A DNA stretch of 64,000 nt from the NCBI RefSeq assembly GCF_036711975.1, contig NC_091976.1, positions 26,040,001 through 26,104,000 of the forward strand, in the 5' to 3' direction. Source of the stretch: Onthophagus taurus (lineage: Eukaryota; Arthropoda; Insecta; Coleoptera; Scarabaeidae). Below, in pieces: positions 1 to 11,978 of this stretch (its first letter is position 1; each line of letters begins with the position of its first letter). The notes beneath the pieces are model-generated. The model was given only the letters and a program-made list of their open reading frames with translations. It was not told the origin of the DNA and ran no database searches. Made by a program: the position numbers and the translations under genes.

Positions 1-1088
1 CCACTTAAAGAAGCAACAAATTCATGAAATTTTCAGATTTTCTTATTTTTCTCGATATTGACGCATCTAAGAACAACAATGCAAGAGGGCAATATTGTTA
101 AGAATAAAATTTGCTACAACTTTTGTTCTAAAAGTTTTTTTATAATAAGCTTCGATTCTCGAGTGCTGTCACCATTTGAAAAAGCAACAAATTCATGAAA
201 TTTTCAAATTTTCTTATTTTTCTCGATATTGACGCATCTAAGAACAACAATGCAAGAGGGCAATATTGTTAAGAATAAAATTTGCTACAACTTTTGTTCT
301 AAAAGTTCATTTGTAATATGCTCCGATTCCCGAGTGCTACCATTAATAGCTTGAAGAAGCTACAAATTCGTAAATTTTCCATATTTTCTTATTTTTCTCG
401 ATATTGACGTATCTAAGAACAATAATGCAAGAGGGCGATATTGTTAAGAATAAAATTTGCTACAACTTTTGTTCTAAAAGTTCTTCTGTAATATGCTCCG
501 ATTCCCGAGTACTACCATTAATAGCTTGAAGAAGCAACAAATTCGTAAATTTTCCATATTTTCTTATTTTTCTCGATATTGACGTATCTAAGAACAATAA
601 TGCAAGAGGGCGATATTGTTAAGAATAAAATTTGCTACAACTTTTGTTCTAAAAGTTCTTCTGTAATATGCTCCGATTCCCGAGTACTACCATTAATAGC
701 TTGAAGAAGCAACAAATTCGTAAAATTTTCATATTTTCGTATTTTTCTCGATATTGACGCATTTAACATGAAAAGTGCAAGGGAGCAATATTATTAAAAA
801 TATAATTTGCTACAACTTTTGTTCTAAAAGTTCTTTTTGTAATATGCTCCGATTCCCGAATGCTACCACCACTTGAAGAAGCAACAAATTCATGAAATTT
901 TCAAATTTTCTTATTTTTCTCGATATTGACGCATCTAAGAACAATAATGCAAGAGCGCAATATTGTTAAGAAAGAAATTTGCTACAACTTTTGTTCTAAA
1001 AGTTCATTTGTAATATACTCCGATTCCCGAGTGCTGCCATTAATAGCTTGAAGAAGCTACAAATTCGTAAATTTTCCATATTTTCTTT
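1..1088. repeat. Satellite A, about 173-bp tandem array
   Basis: Six full copies and a partial seventh of an AT-rich unit. The landmark GACGCATCTA or GACGTATCTA recurs at about 60, 231, 406, 581, 756 and 928, a spacing of 171-175 bp, close to a nucleosome repeat length. Copies are roughly 85-95% alike, and the two central units are nearly identical, which points to recent local amplification or gene conversion. The array runs off the left edge of the window, so its true length is unknown. No coding frame is maintained. Confidence 0.95.
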
Positions 1089-2869
1089 TCTAAAAGCGAT
1101 AAACAAAAAAATAATGCATATGATTTATTTGACATTTGGCCGGCATAGGATGGAATTATCTAAAAATTAACAAGAGGTGCAAGAAGTGGACCATTTTCAT
1201 TTGTAACTCATAATGTTGTTACGGATAGAATGTAAAATACATAGATTGCATCCAAATTAAAAGATTCATTTCAATTCAGATAAAATCTTTATGAATTGGA
1301 CAACATTAACTAATTCTGCAAAGTTTAAAAGTAAAATTTTGAATTCCTCTTCATTTTCTAAGTACTATACATGAAATATATTGTAAAGTTATCGTAATAT
1401 TACACGCAATATTTCCTGTTGACAGTGTAACGGATTTTCTTTGTCTTAAAACGTGTACAAAGCGATGTCTGCGACGTCGTCTACCGTTTGTAATGGCTTC
1501 GACAGCTCAATGCAGCCTGCCGCTTGTTATTTGAACCGACTCCGGCATCTCCTTTCCTGATGGTGTTCTCAAAAGCTTTTTGTTTTGAGCTTTTCAACGG
1601 ACGAGCTTTTAACAATTGAGATGTCGCGGCGAATACCACGGATACCACGACGTTTTTATCGTACTTTTCTATTATTTAATTATTTTCGCCAACAATTTTT
1701 AATACTTACCATATAATTTGATTTTTTTATCCTTCGTTTCAGCTAAAATTATTACATATCCACCCAAATCTACCATGTTTTGTAACGAATCCCTGTAACA
1801 AAATTAAAAATTAAATTAATAACTGATGTTAAACTCAAAGTTATATAGTAAGGTAATTAAAGAGAATTGTAAAAAACGATTACTGCAGTGAATACGAAGT
1901 TTAATAGTTATGGCTCTTTTTGCCTTGGGGTAAAGTAATCAATTTTTTTTTGTTAAATTAAATTTGGAATTAGTACTTTTTTGAAATCGTTTTTTGTATT
2001 TGTAAATAAATACTTACTTTGGGCTGGTATTTGGATACATCCCCTAACAGGAAGAACCACAACAATCACAACCTGTTCCTCTAACTCTACTTTGTTAGAT
2101 AACAGTTACGCAATTTGCTTTGGTTAGAATTCGAAATAAATAGTTGGTTGTTAAACTACATTTTCATCTCATTTTGTTTATTTACTAATCTAAACAGATT
2201 TCATTTAAAAATTCTTAATATTCATAAGAATTATTTAATTTTTTTTGAAATTTTTTTGAAATCTCGTTTAATAAAATTGTGATTCTTTCGAAGATGAATC
2301 AAAAGACATCGTCTTATCTCGTCCACCATCACTGGACGTAGCCATGGCCTTTTGCACTACCGCCACCAACGGTTAGTTTTTCACGAAGAAACGTACCGGA
2401 AGGGAGTTAGCGAGTGACCCCGCGGTATTTATTTCAAGTGGAGGAGGCGGTTGTTTCGACTGCGGCCGCGAGTTTGCCATCGTGTCATCCGCGGAAAAGA
2501 AGCGCGCACGAACACGTTCCGGGGCCTTGTGACGGGATTGTGATGAGGGGCGGTAGCGTGTGTCAAATCGATAAGGGAGCACAGCATCCGCCTGGAGCGG
2601 GCACGGCGAACGGGGGGCGCCCTAATTCTGTGGGGATGCGTTGCGAGTGCGCTACTAACGCAACTGCGCAAAACCATCCCCAACATTTATTTTTGTTGAA
2701 AAGTGTCTTTTCATTCTAAAAGTTAACTAGTTAACTATAATAGGATTTTCTTTTTAATTCCTAAACTTTTACTATAGGCATTTGTATATTTAGGATTAAA
2801 ATAATAAAGGAACTGTTTGAAGATATAGATATGCACAGCAGTTTTCGTTTATCTACTGTGTTTCTTACT
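1089..2869. other. Non-coding interval with two GC-rich islands
   Basis: No recognisable gene. Two stretches stand out from the AT-rich surroundings because they are rich in GC and CpG: about 1450-1640 and about 2290-2690. They could be promoters or 5' exons of a gene not otherwise visible. On the minus strand a start codon in a favourable context (GCCATGG, near 2344) opens a 25-codon frame, but it has no recognisable domain and no clear splice donor. The frames of about 70-100 codons in the second island exist on both strands and match nothing I know, so I do not call a gene. Confidence 0.4.
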
Positions 2870-5390
2870 TTTTTAGTTACTATGTATCTTGTATAAACGC
2901 CCCTTGAATACTATTAACTTATTTTGTCTTTGATAAATGATCTAAAGTTGTTTCCAATCGATTAGCACCGTTTTGACACACACCAATTAGCTTTTCTTAT
3001 TTCTTGCTATCTACTACATTCTTTCAGAAAGCTTCAAAACACTTTTTTTACATTTTATTATACTCTCCAAGTGTTCTAAAGATGTTTTTAGCCGATTAAA
3101 ACCATTTAGACGCACTCCAAGCATATTTTCCCATACTCTACAATCTTTAAATTTTCTGGAAAACGCCTCCTTTATTACTATTAACTTATTTTGTCTTTGT
3201 CAAATGATCTAAAGTTAATTCCAATCGATTAGCACCGTTTTGACACACACCAATTAGCTTTTTCTATTGCCCGTTATCTATTAAATTCTTTCAAAAAACT
3301 TCAAAACATTTCTTTAATATTTTTTTATTCTCTCTAAGTATTTTAAAGATATTTTTAGCCGATTAAAATTATTTAGATTCGCCTCAAGCAAATTTTCCCA
3401 TATTCTAAAATCTTTAAATTTGCTAGAAAACTCCCCCTTTAATAGTGTCCACTTATTTTGTCTTTGTTAAATGATCAAAAGTTGTTTCCAATCGATTAGC
3501 ACCATTTTGACACACACCAATTAGCTTTTTCTATTTCTCGCTATCCATTAACTTCTTTCAAAAAGCTTCAAAACACTTTTTTTACATTCTTTTATTCTCT
3601 CCAAGTGTTCTAAAGATGTATTTAGCCGATTGAAACCATTTAGACGCACTCCAAGCACATTTTCCCATACTCTAAAATCCATAAATTTTCTGGAAAACGC
3701 CTCCTTTATTGCTATTAACTTATTTTGTCTTTGTCAAATGACCCAAAGTTATTTCCAATCGATTAGCACCGTTTTGACACACACCAATTAGCTATTTCTA
3801 TTTCCCGATACCTACTAAATTCTTTCAAAAAACTTCAAAACAATATTTTACCATTTTTTTATCCCCTCTAAGTCTTCTAAAGATGTTTTTGGCCGATTAA
3901 AACCATTTAGATTCACCCCAAGCAAATTTTCCCATATTTTAAAATCTTAAAATTTCCTAAAAAACGTTCCCTTTAACAGTATTAACTTATTTTGTCTTTC
4001 TCAAATGATCTAAAGTTAATTCCAATCGATTAGCACCGTTTTGACACACACCAATTAGCTTTTTCTATTTCCCGCAATCTACTAAATTCTTTCAAAGAAC
4101 TTCAAAACACTTTTTTAACATTTTTTTATCCTCTCCAAGTATTCTAAAGATGTTTTAGGCCGATTAAAGCTATTTAGATTCACCCCAAGCAAGTTTTTCC
4201 ACACTCTAAAACCTTTAAATTTTCTAGAAGACGCCCCCTTTAATAGTATTAACTTAATTTGTCTTTTACAAATGATCTAAAGTTGTTTCCAATCGATTAG
4301 CACCGTTTTGACACACACCAATTTGCTTTTTCCATTTCTCGCTATCTATTAAATTCTTTCAGAAAGCTTCAAAACACTTTTTTAACATTTTTTTATACTA
4401 TCCAAGTGTTCTAAAGATGTTTTTGGCCGATTAATACCATTTAGATGCACCCCAAGCACATTTTTCCATACTCTAAAATCTTTAAATTTTCTGGAAAACG
4501 CCTCCTTTATTACTATTAACTTATTTTGCCTTTGTCAAATGATCTAAAGTTGTTTTCCAATCGATTAGCACCGTTTTGACACACTCCAATTAGCTTTTTC
4601 TATTTCCTGCTATCTATTAAATTCTTTCAAAAAACTTCAAAACATTTTTTTCACATTGTTTTATCCTCTCTGAGAATTTTTAAGACGTTTTTGGCAGATT
4701 AAAACTATTTAAATTCACCCCAAGCAAATTTTTCCATATTCTATAGACTTAAAATTTTCTGGAAAATGCCTCCTTTATTACTATTAACTTATTTTGTCTT
4801 TATCAAATGATTTAAAGTTGTTTCCAATCGATTAGCACCGTTTTGACACACACCAATTAGCTTTTTCTATTTCCCGCTATCTATTAAATTCTTTCAAAAA
4901 ACTTTAAAACAATTTTTTACCATTGTTTGATCCCTTCTTAGTCTTCTAAAGATGTTTTTGGCCGATTAAAACTATTTAAATTCACCCCAAGCAAATTTTC
5001 CCATATTCTATAGACTTTAAATTTTCTGGAAAATGCCCCATTCAATACTATTAACTTATTTTGTCTTTATCAAATTGTCTAAAGTTGTTTCCAATCGATT
5101 AGCACCGTTTTGACACACACCAATAAGCTTTTTCTAATTCCCAATAGTTGCTAAATACTTTCAAAAATCAATTAAAACGAATTTTTTAATTATTTCAACC
5201 TCTTCAAGTATCCTGAAGATCTTTTTGATGAATCAGAACAATTTTGATTCACACCTATTAACTTTTTCCATATTATAAAGTTCTGGAAAATATCCCTATA
5301 ATATTGTAAGCTAGTTTTGACTTTGTCAAAAAGCTTAAAATTGTTTCAAATCAATTCGTTTTATTGTGACGCATCAAACACCAATCAACC
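2870..5390. repeat. Satellite B, about 267-bp tandem array
   Basis: Nine or more tandem copies of a unit containing CCAATCGATTAGCACCGTTT followed by GACACACACCAATTAGC. The landmark recurs at about 2956, 3221, 3489, 3757, 4022, 4288, 4559, 4826 and 5091, a period of 265-271 bp. The last copies, after about 5120, decay progressively, so the right edge is gradual. The same family reappears downstream of the CLPB gene at 11727-11744 and 14238-14674, so this gene is flanked by the same satellite on both sides. Confidence 0.95.
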
Positions 5391-5915
5391 TTTCCTATTT
5401 CTTGATATATTTGAATTTTATCTGATTATTTGGGCAGATGTGAAACAAAATGATAATTAATAAATAAAATTGTTTTAAAACTTGTTATTAAATGTGATAA
5501 AACATTAATGTTGAATGTTTTAAATAAATATTTAGAAAAAACATATACACATACAGTTTTATTTAAAATTAGCGCCAATAAAGTATTTCCAATATGGCGA
5601 CAATAACGTGTCGATAATATAGATATCATCATAAAATTAATGAATTGTTGAAACTAAATTTGTAGAAAAGTCAAATTTAACAATTAAATTAAATAATATT
5701 ACTATAATTACAACATCTCATTAATATTTTTGAATATATAATCGTTTAAAATTTTTAAATTGTTAATAAAATAGATATCTACTTCAAAGTGTTTCTAATG
5801 TCAAAATTGGTCAAAATGTCAAAACAAAACCTAACCTAGTCATTCAAACCATTTCCAAAAATTAATAAGATCTCTTGGTATAATCAAATAGTTAAATGTT
5901 CTTGAAGGGTTAAGT
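5391..5915 (+). other. AT-rich upstream region of the CLPB gene
   Basis: About 525 bp between the decayed end of satellite B and the CLPB start codon. It is very AT-rich, with no open frame that looks coding. It should hold the promoter and 5' leader of the CLPB gene, but I cannot identify a specific TATA or initiator element with confidence. Confidence 0.4.
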
Positions 5916-8900
5916 ATGTTTCACGCGAGACGGTACATCAGGTTAAGCGCGTATTTCTTAAATCGACACCTATCATACCATTATTCTAATGAAATTGGAA
6001 CAAACTTCAACATACCACCGATTCCTACTTACCATTATGAAAATTATAGAGATAAATCCAAAGAAAACCCTTGGTGGAAAACTCCTTCTCCGTATCTTTT
6101 CTCATTAGCGTTGGCCACCGTTTACTGTGACAGCAACAATAAGTTTAATGAAAAAAGATTTTTCCGGGCTGTCCAAAACGGCGAAGACATTGATTTAAAA
6201 AGGTAAATTTTAATTTATTATTACCCGATTATAATGATGTATTAGACTTTTAGCAAAACAGCAATTAAATGTTAACGTACGACATAAATTGGGATGGACT
6301 GCTCTTATGGTCGCCGCTGTTAACGGTCGAAGTGAAATTTGTAAGGTTTTATTAGAAAAAGGAGCCGACCCTAATTTAGGTGATATGTACATTAATGCTA
6401 GTAGAACAGCCGCTGAGAAAGGATTACACTCAATTGAAGGTGTGGATTCATTTCTTTTTTGTTAATTATTACTTAATATAGATTAAAAAAAATTTATTTT
6501 AAAGTATTAATGTCCCGTGATGAAGAATTTTCTGGAAAATTAAATAATCGAGCTACATTCCTTGGGTTTACTGCTTTGCATTATGCTGTTTTATCAGATC
6601 AAACTGAAATAGTTCGAATGTTATTAATGAATGGGGCGAATCCATTGATTGAAAATGATGCCGGGCACCGGCCTGCCCAATATGCTAATGATGAAGAAAT
6701 TAAAAAACAATTACATGAATATACAGCTAAGGTATTTATTTATTTTTATTTTTCTTTATTGATTTAAGTTAAACTATACAGTTATTGGACAGTTAAGGGA
6801 TTGTCTTAAATGATTTTCTCTTAAAAAATAGTGATGTAAACGCATATTTGCGTTTCTTATATAATTCCTCCACATATTTTACTTGAATGTAGTTACTTAT
6901 CTGATTTTGTAGATAATACTGAAAGCACCAATTACATTTTTAATTATTTATTGCAAAAAGGTACAGTTATTGGGCACTTATAATAATGTTACAGTTATTG
7001 GGCATATGTTAGGGTCAGTTATGTCGTCAACAAAATTAAATTTACAGTTTCCTGTAAACTATAACTAAAAATTAGAAAATATATTTCTGATATTTGAAAC
7101 AAATACATTTGTAAAACTATTTAATTTATATTTGTTTTACATTATTTCACATTTTTTATTAATATTTAATATTATTATTAAATGACTTAATAAATTATTG
7201 AAAGATGGCGCTCATATATATTTTTTTTTAATTCAAATAAACATAGCAACATTTGTTTGTATTCAAAAATTTTCTGACATCAAATTAAAAATCCTGTTTT
7301 TTAAGATGAAAAGTTTAGCATGGTAGAATGTTATATATATTATTAGAAAATGAAGTAAATTTTATATAAATTTTTAGTAGAATAATTTTTAGTTATACTA
7401 CCGTAATTTACAGGAAACTGTAAATTTAATTTCTTTAACGATACCAAAAAAGAAGTTTATTTTTAGCTTTATTCTAAAACAATAAGAAATAGACCTATCT
7501 AACCACATATTTTTGTAATCAGAATAATAGAAATAACGAATTTAATAAGCGAATAATCAGTGGTTGTTTCCATTTAAAAAAACGAAAATTGTCATGATAT
7601 CTCAAAATCTAAAACCGAAAATTTTTTTTTGATTACGTCAAGAATTTCTCTGTAAAAAAGTGTCCATATAATGTCTTAATTAAAATACTCCACTTATAAT
7701 AATAACCAAGATAATTGCACTTGCTGATTTTACGATATTTTCAATTTTGGCCTCTAGGGGAAAAACAAAAGACGATAGCGCTTTGAGGTTTTTGGCATTA
7801 GCAGTTTCTCGAAAAACGAGATCATGACATATAAGCTACTTTTTGTCTAACTCTTATAGTTTCCGAGATAGCCTCATCATATAAAGTATCTATTTTTTCA
7901 TCTTCATCCAATTTTCAAGTTGTATTTTGTCGCCTTTCTGTTATTTCTTGTCTTACTGATATTGCAAGGTTCATTATTAATGTTCTTATCCTAGCCAATT
8001 TTAAGTTGTTCAAGCTCGACTGTATTTAATAAGTCTTCATCACAGGAGTTCTAATAAAGTTCATTTTCTGAGTTCATCATCTCTTTGCTGTAACAATTAT
8101 CTTAGCGTAGATAAGTATTGTCGTCATCAGGAATATGAATTCGATGAGATTTTGGAACGCATTTCTTAATCTGTAATACAATCTTCTTCTCGTGCATTTC
8201 CTGAAAATTTAACCCCAATTGCAGGTTCCAAAATTGGTACAAATGTAATTTTGGTGATTACTTCACCTGAATGCATGTGATACCAGTTTGGACTTCTATC
8301 CTTTTGCACTCTGCCATTTACCCAAACTCAACCTGAAGATTATCTATGAAAAAATCCGAAAAAACATCTCTCATTCTTTTTTTTTCCTACAAATGCAGAT
8401 GAAGTAGCAACCATAATAAAATCATTCCAAGGCAAAGACACAGAGGATGTGTATGGAATCAGTATCTCTTTTGAAAGAAACCGTAAACATCATAAAAAAT
8501 TAGAGAGAGTGTGTTTCTACCCTATTATTATTCTACCAGGTTTTCTAAAATTTTCGAAAAAATCACGGTACTCCGAATAATAAACTTTTTGGAGCAATAT
8601 GGGTTTAGGAAAGCTAAATCAACGGTAAATTCCCTTCAGAGATTGATTGAATGGGTTTACGATCGTTTCGAATGTGAGGAAAACTGTCTAGCACACTTCC
8701 ATGATACTTCAAAACCGTTTGACTCTATGGACCATGAGATCTTATTTCGAAAGCCTCTCTCAAATAGTGGAATGAAATCAATTGAAGAGCGATATAACAT
8801 GTATTAAAATTGGAGTGCCTCAGGGTAGCATCTTAGGGCCTCAGTTCTATATTAAGATGTAATGTTCAAAAAATTTTGAATCGAATCAAAAATGAATTCA

Positions 8901-11490
8901 GAGGTATCGGTAAAGTAGGCGGCATCGAGCCTGCGACTTTAGAATAAAATAGAGTATTCCAGAAAGATGCAGAATGCCTCCCAAGGTTCCAAAATGCAAC
9001 CTAAACGAAGCCAGAACAAACCCGATTTCACTAATCAAACGTTAACTTTGAGTTAACATCGTGAAAAATCAAAAAATAAGTCTTTTTTTCGAGACTCGAT
9101 TAGTTATATTAATAAGAAATGTGTTTTATAAATGCATTATCCAAAGTTAACCGGCGATTAGTGCCCCGTTAACTGTAAATATTTAAGATAACCTTAATAA
9201 CGGCAAATTAAGCGGAATGTTTAATTTAATACCACTTTTGGAACGCTTGATGATTAACGTTCGCTAAAAATTAATGTGACAATTGAATCAAAAATGAATT
9301 CAGAGTAACCGTAAAGGAGGCGGCATCGAGCCTGCGACTTTAGAATAAAATAGAGTATTCCAGAAAGATGCAGAATGCCTCCCAAGGTTCCAAAATGCAA
9401 CCTAAACGAAGCCAGAACAAACCCGATTTCACTAATCAAACGTTAACTTTGAGTTAACATCGTGAAAAATCAAAAAATAAGTCTTTTTTTCGAGACTCGA
9501 TTGGTTATATTAATAAGAAATGTGTTTTATAAATGCATTATCCAAAGTTAACCGGCGATTAGCGCCCCGTTAACTGTAAATATTTAAGCTAACCTTAATA
9601 ACGGCAAATTAAGCGGAATGTTTAATTTAATACCACTTTTGGAACGCTTGATGATTAACGTTCGCTAAAAATTAATGTGACAATTGAATCAAAAATGAAT
9701 TCAGAGTAACCGTAAAGGAGGCGGCATCGAGCCTGCGACTTTAAAATAAAATAGAGTATTTCAGAAAGATGCAGAATGCCTCCCAAGGTTCCAAAATGCA
9801 ACCTAAACGAAGCCAGAACAAACCCGATTTCACTAATCAAACGTTAACTTTGAGTTAACATCGTGAAAAAACAAAAATAAGTTTTTTATCGAAGCTCGAT
9901 TAGTTACATTAATAAGAAATGTGTTTTATAAATGCATTATCCAAAGTTAACCGGCGATTAGCGCTCCGTTAACTTTAAATATTAAAGCTAATCTTAATAA
10001 CGGCAAACTAAGCGGAACGTTTAGTTTAATACCACGCCTAGTATTCACGCCTCAATATTTTTAGATTTATTTCGGATTATTAGATTTCGGTAACACCACA
10101 GCCATCTCATAATTTAGATATCAATCTATCACCAACAATCTTCTATGATACATAAACCTGCGCAAAGTTCTTGTTTCTGAAACGTAAATCTGTGCTGTCC
10201 ATTAACTATCACTGTCTAATAATTGTATGGTTTACCCTAGTATTTATTATTTAATTTTAATAGTTTGAGGTGTTACAACGCGAAAAAGAATTAGAAGAAC
10301 GACGACGATTTCCTCTTGAGGATCGTTTAAAACAGTTTATTGTCGGACAAGAAGGTGCGATAACAACAGTAGCAGCTAGTAAGTTTAGCCACTATTTGCT
10401 GTATAACAAATAAATATAATTATTTGTAGCTGTTCGTCGTAAAGAAAATGGTTGGGCAGACGATGATCATCCATTAGTATTCTTATTTCTCGGTTCTTCC
10501 GGAATTGGTAAAACTGAATTAGCTAAACAATTAGCTTCTTATATCCACAAAGAAAAGCTTCCTGGTTTTATAAGACTCGATATGTCCGAGTATCAAGAAA
10601 AACACGAAGTAGCTAAATTAATTGGAGCTCCTCCTGGTTATATCGGCCACGATGAAGGTGGCCAATTAACGAAAAAACTTAAAAAATGCCCGAACGCTGT
10701 TGTTTTATTCGACGAAGTCGATAAAGCCCACCCGGATGTTTTAACGGTTCTTTTACAACTTTTCGATGAAGGTAGATTAACTGACGGTCAAGGAAAAACG
10801 ATAGAATGTAAAAATGCTATTTTTATAATGACTTCGAATTTGGCTAGCGATGAAATCGCTCATCACGGGATTGAATTAAGAGATGAAATCGAAAAGATTC
10901 GCACAGAAAGATTAATAAATAACATTGAAAGTGAAAAAACTTATAACGATAATATAGTTGTTAGTAGAAAATTTAAAGATCAAGTTGTTAAACCAATTTT
11001 GAAAAGGCATTTTAAAAGGGATGAATTTTTGGGGAGAATTAATGAAATTGTTTATTTTTTACCATTTTCTAGAAGTGAATTAATTCAGTTGGTCGAAAAA
11101 GAGTTGCAATTATGGGCGCAAAGAGTACGTTTTTAAATTTAAATTAAATATTAATTAATAAAAAATATTTTTTTTAAGGCAAAAGATAAACATAAAATCG
11201 ATTTAATGTGGGATAGAAACGTTCAATCGACTTTAGCTGATGGTTATGATATTAATTATGGCGCAAGATCGATAAAATACGAAGTAGAACGACGAGTTGT
11301 TAATCAATTAGCGGCTGCTCACGAAAAAGGAATTATTTGTTCTGGATGTACTGTAAAAGTTTCCGCTATCTCTGTAGATCCAACAAAAACACCGATGATT
11401 CGATTAGCAGTTCGTCAACAAGGAGTTAATGATTATATGGAAATTGATAACAGTTTTAAACCGTTAAAAAATAAACGAGTTTTCTTTTAA
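5916..11490 (+). CDS. CLPB: Mitochondrial ankyrin-AAA+ disaggregase, CLPB/Skd3 homologue
   Basis: Six exons join in frame to 609 residues: 5916-6202, 6246-6439, 6505-6731, 10264-10378, 10430-11124 and 11179-11490, all with GT...AG junctions and matching phases. In animals this protein is an ATP-driven protein disaggregase of the mitochondrial intermembrane space. The N-terminus is rich in Arg and His and lacks acidic residues over its first 24 positions, as expected of a mitochondrial targeting signal. Ankyrin repeats occupy roughly residues 95-230 ([32 protein letters not shown]). The single AAA+ domain follows: Walker A GSSGIGKT 296-303, pore loop GYIG 344-347, Walker B LFDE ending at E370, sensor-1 N411 and sensor-2 GAR with R536, then the C-terminal D2 domain. 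It is shorter than human CLPB (about 707 residues), mainly in the N-terminal and ankyrin-linker parts. Intact frame and motifs suggest a working gene. The 3.5-kb intron at the ankyrin/AAA+ junction is full of transposon debris. Confidence 0.95.
7005..7870. mobile_element. Dispersed element with internal inverted repeats, copy 1
   Basis: This copy shares long near-identity with 54150-54960 and 55686-55770. Within it, AAATTTACAGTTTCCTGTAA near 7038 is repeated in inverted orientation near 7415, bounding a MITE-like core of about 420 bp. Homology to the second copy continues beyond the inverted repeat for another 400 bp, so the mobile unit is larger than the core or the core is nested in it. There is no coding capacity. 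Confidence 0.75.
8511..8870 (+). pseudogene. Broken non-LTR retrotransposon reverse-transcriptase fragment
   Basis: Translated pieces show reverse-transcriptase features: [20 protein letters not shown] (the 'GFR..ST..' region), then [16 protein letters not shown], a degenerate form of the usual 'D..KAFDSV.H' catalytic motif, and in another frame [14 protein letters not shown]. At least one frameshift separates the pieces. Jockey-like in character; a dead fragment inside the CLPB intron. Confidence 0.75.
8877..10036. repeat. Satellite F, three tandem copies of a 401-bp unit
   Basis: Three consecutive copies with a period of about 401 bp, landmark CCTCCCAAGGTTCCAAAATG near 8978, 9379 and 9780. 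The first two copies are almost identical, and the third has drifted more at its right end. Each unit carries the same 61-codon minus-strand open frame (9254-9439 and 9655-9840), which is a by-product of the repeat and not a gene. Confidence 0.95.
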
Positions 11491-11726
11491 TTTCGTTTAT
11501 TTAAAATAAATACAATTCATACACTCTGAGACATTTTTTTTTTTTCTTTTCTAATATTTGTAAAACATTCTTTTGTATATATACATTTAGGTAATTGTTG
11601 TTTTTTTTTTGTTGATGTAGACAAAATTATTTAAAATACAGTAAAACCTTGATATAATGGATTGTTGCGTTCAGGCTAAGTGGCTTTATTATTTATACCA
11701 GGACTGCTACATTTAATATTTATAAA
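11491..11726 (+). other. CLPB 3' untranslated and flanking region
   Basis: AT-rich sequence just after the CLPB stop codon. AATAAA occurs within about 20 bp of the stop (near 11505), a possible polyadenylation signal. The unique sequence ends at about 11727, where a truncated satellite B unit begins. Confidence 0.5.
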
Positions 11727-11978
11727 CTCCCCCTTTAATAGTACTCCCTCCTTCCAGAAATAAGTACATCGATTTTTTTTTTCAAAAATTAAGGAAAGGG
11801 CCTTAGCAATTTTTTCTACAGTATAATTTTTTAATCCAAAAAACGCGATTTCAAAACCTCACATAATGATCCGATTTAAGAAAAGGATGGGAGAGAGGGA
11901 AAACATTTTGACAAGAAACCGCTTATCATGCATTACTGGAATTGAGAGAATAGCAAACTGAAACAAGGCTCAATTAAG

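Larger units (their letters stand above)
6732..10263 (+). other. Long repeat-filled intron of the CLPB gene
   Basis: The other CLPB introns are 43-65 bp, but this one is about 3.5 kb. It holds a dispersed inverted-repeat element (about 7005-7870), a broken reverse-transcriptase fragment (8511-8870) and a three-copy tandem repeat (8877-10036). It falls exactly between the ankyrin part and the AAA+ part, at phase 0. The remaining stretches (6740-7000, 7870-8510, 10037-10263) are AT-rich, with nothing recognisable. Confidence 0.85.

Noticed and set aside
1-1088. CRISPR-like regular repeats
   Set aside because: The repeat units abut each other without spacers, are about 173 bp long and drift in sequence. 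This is an AT-rich eukaryotic satellite.
2373-2719. Three overlapping open frames of 69-101 codons
   Set aside because: They lie on both strands of one GC-rich island, where stop codons are rare by composition, and none shows a recognisable domain or splice context.
9254-9840. Two nearly identical 61-codon frames on the minus strand
   Set aside because: They are the same part of two copies of the 401-bp tandem repeat. No start context or homology.
5916-11490. Bacterial ClpB acquired by horizontal transfer
   Set aside because: The gene has six exons with insect-type introns, ankyrin repeats and a mitochondrial signal, as in animal CLPB/Skd3. A bacterial origin in this lineage is not needed.
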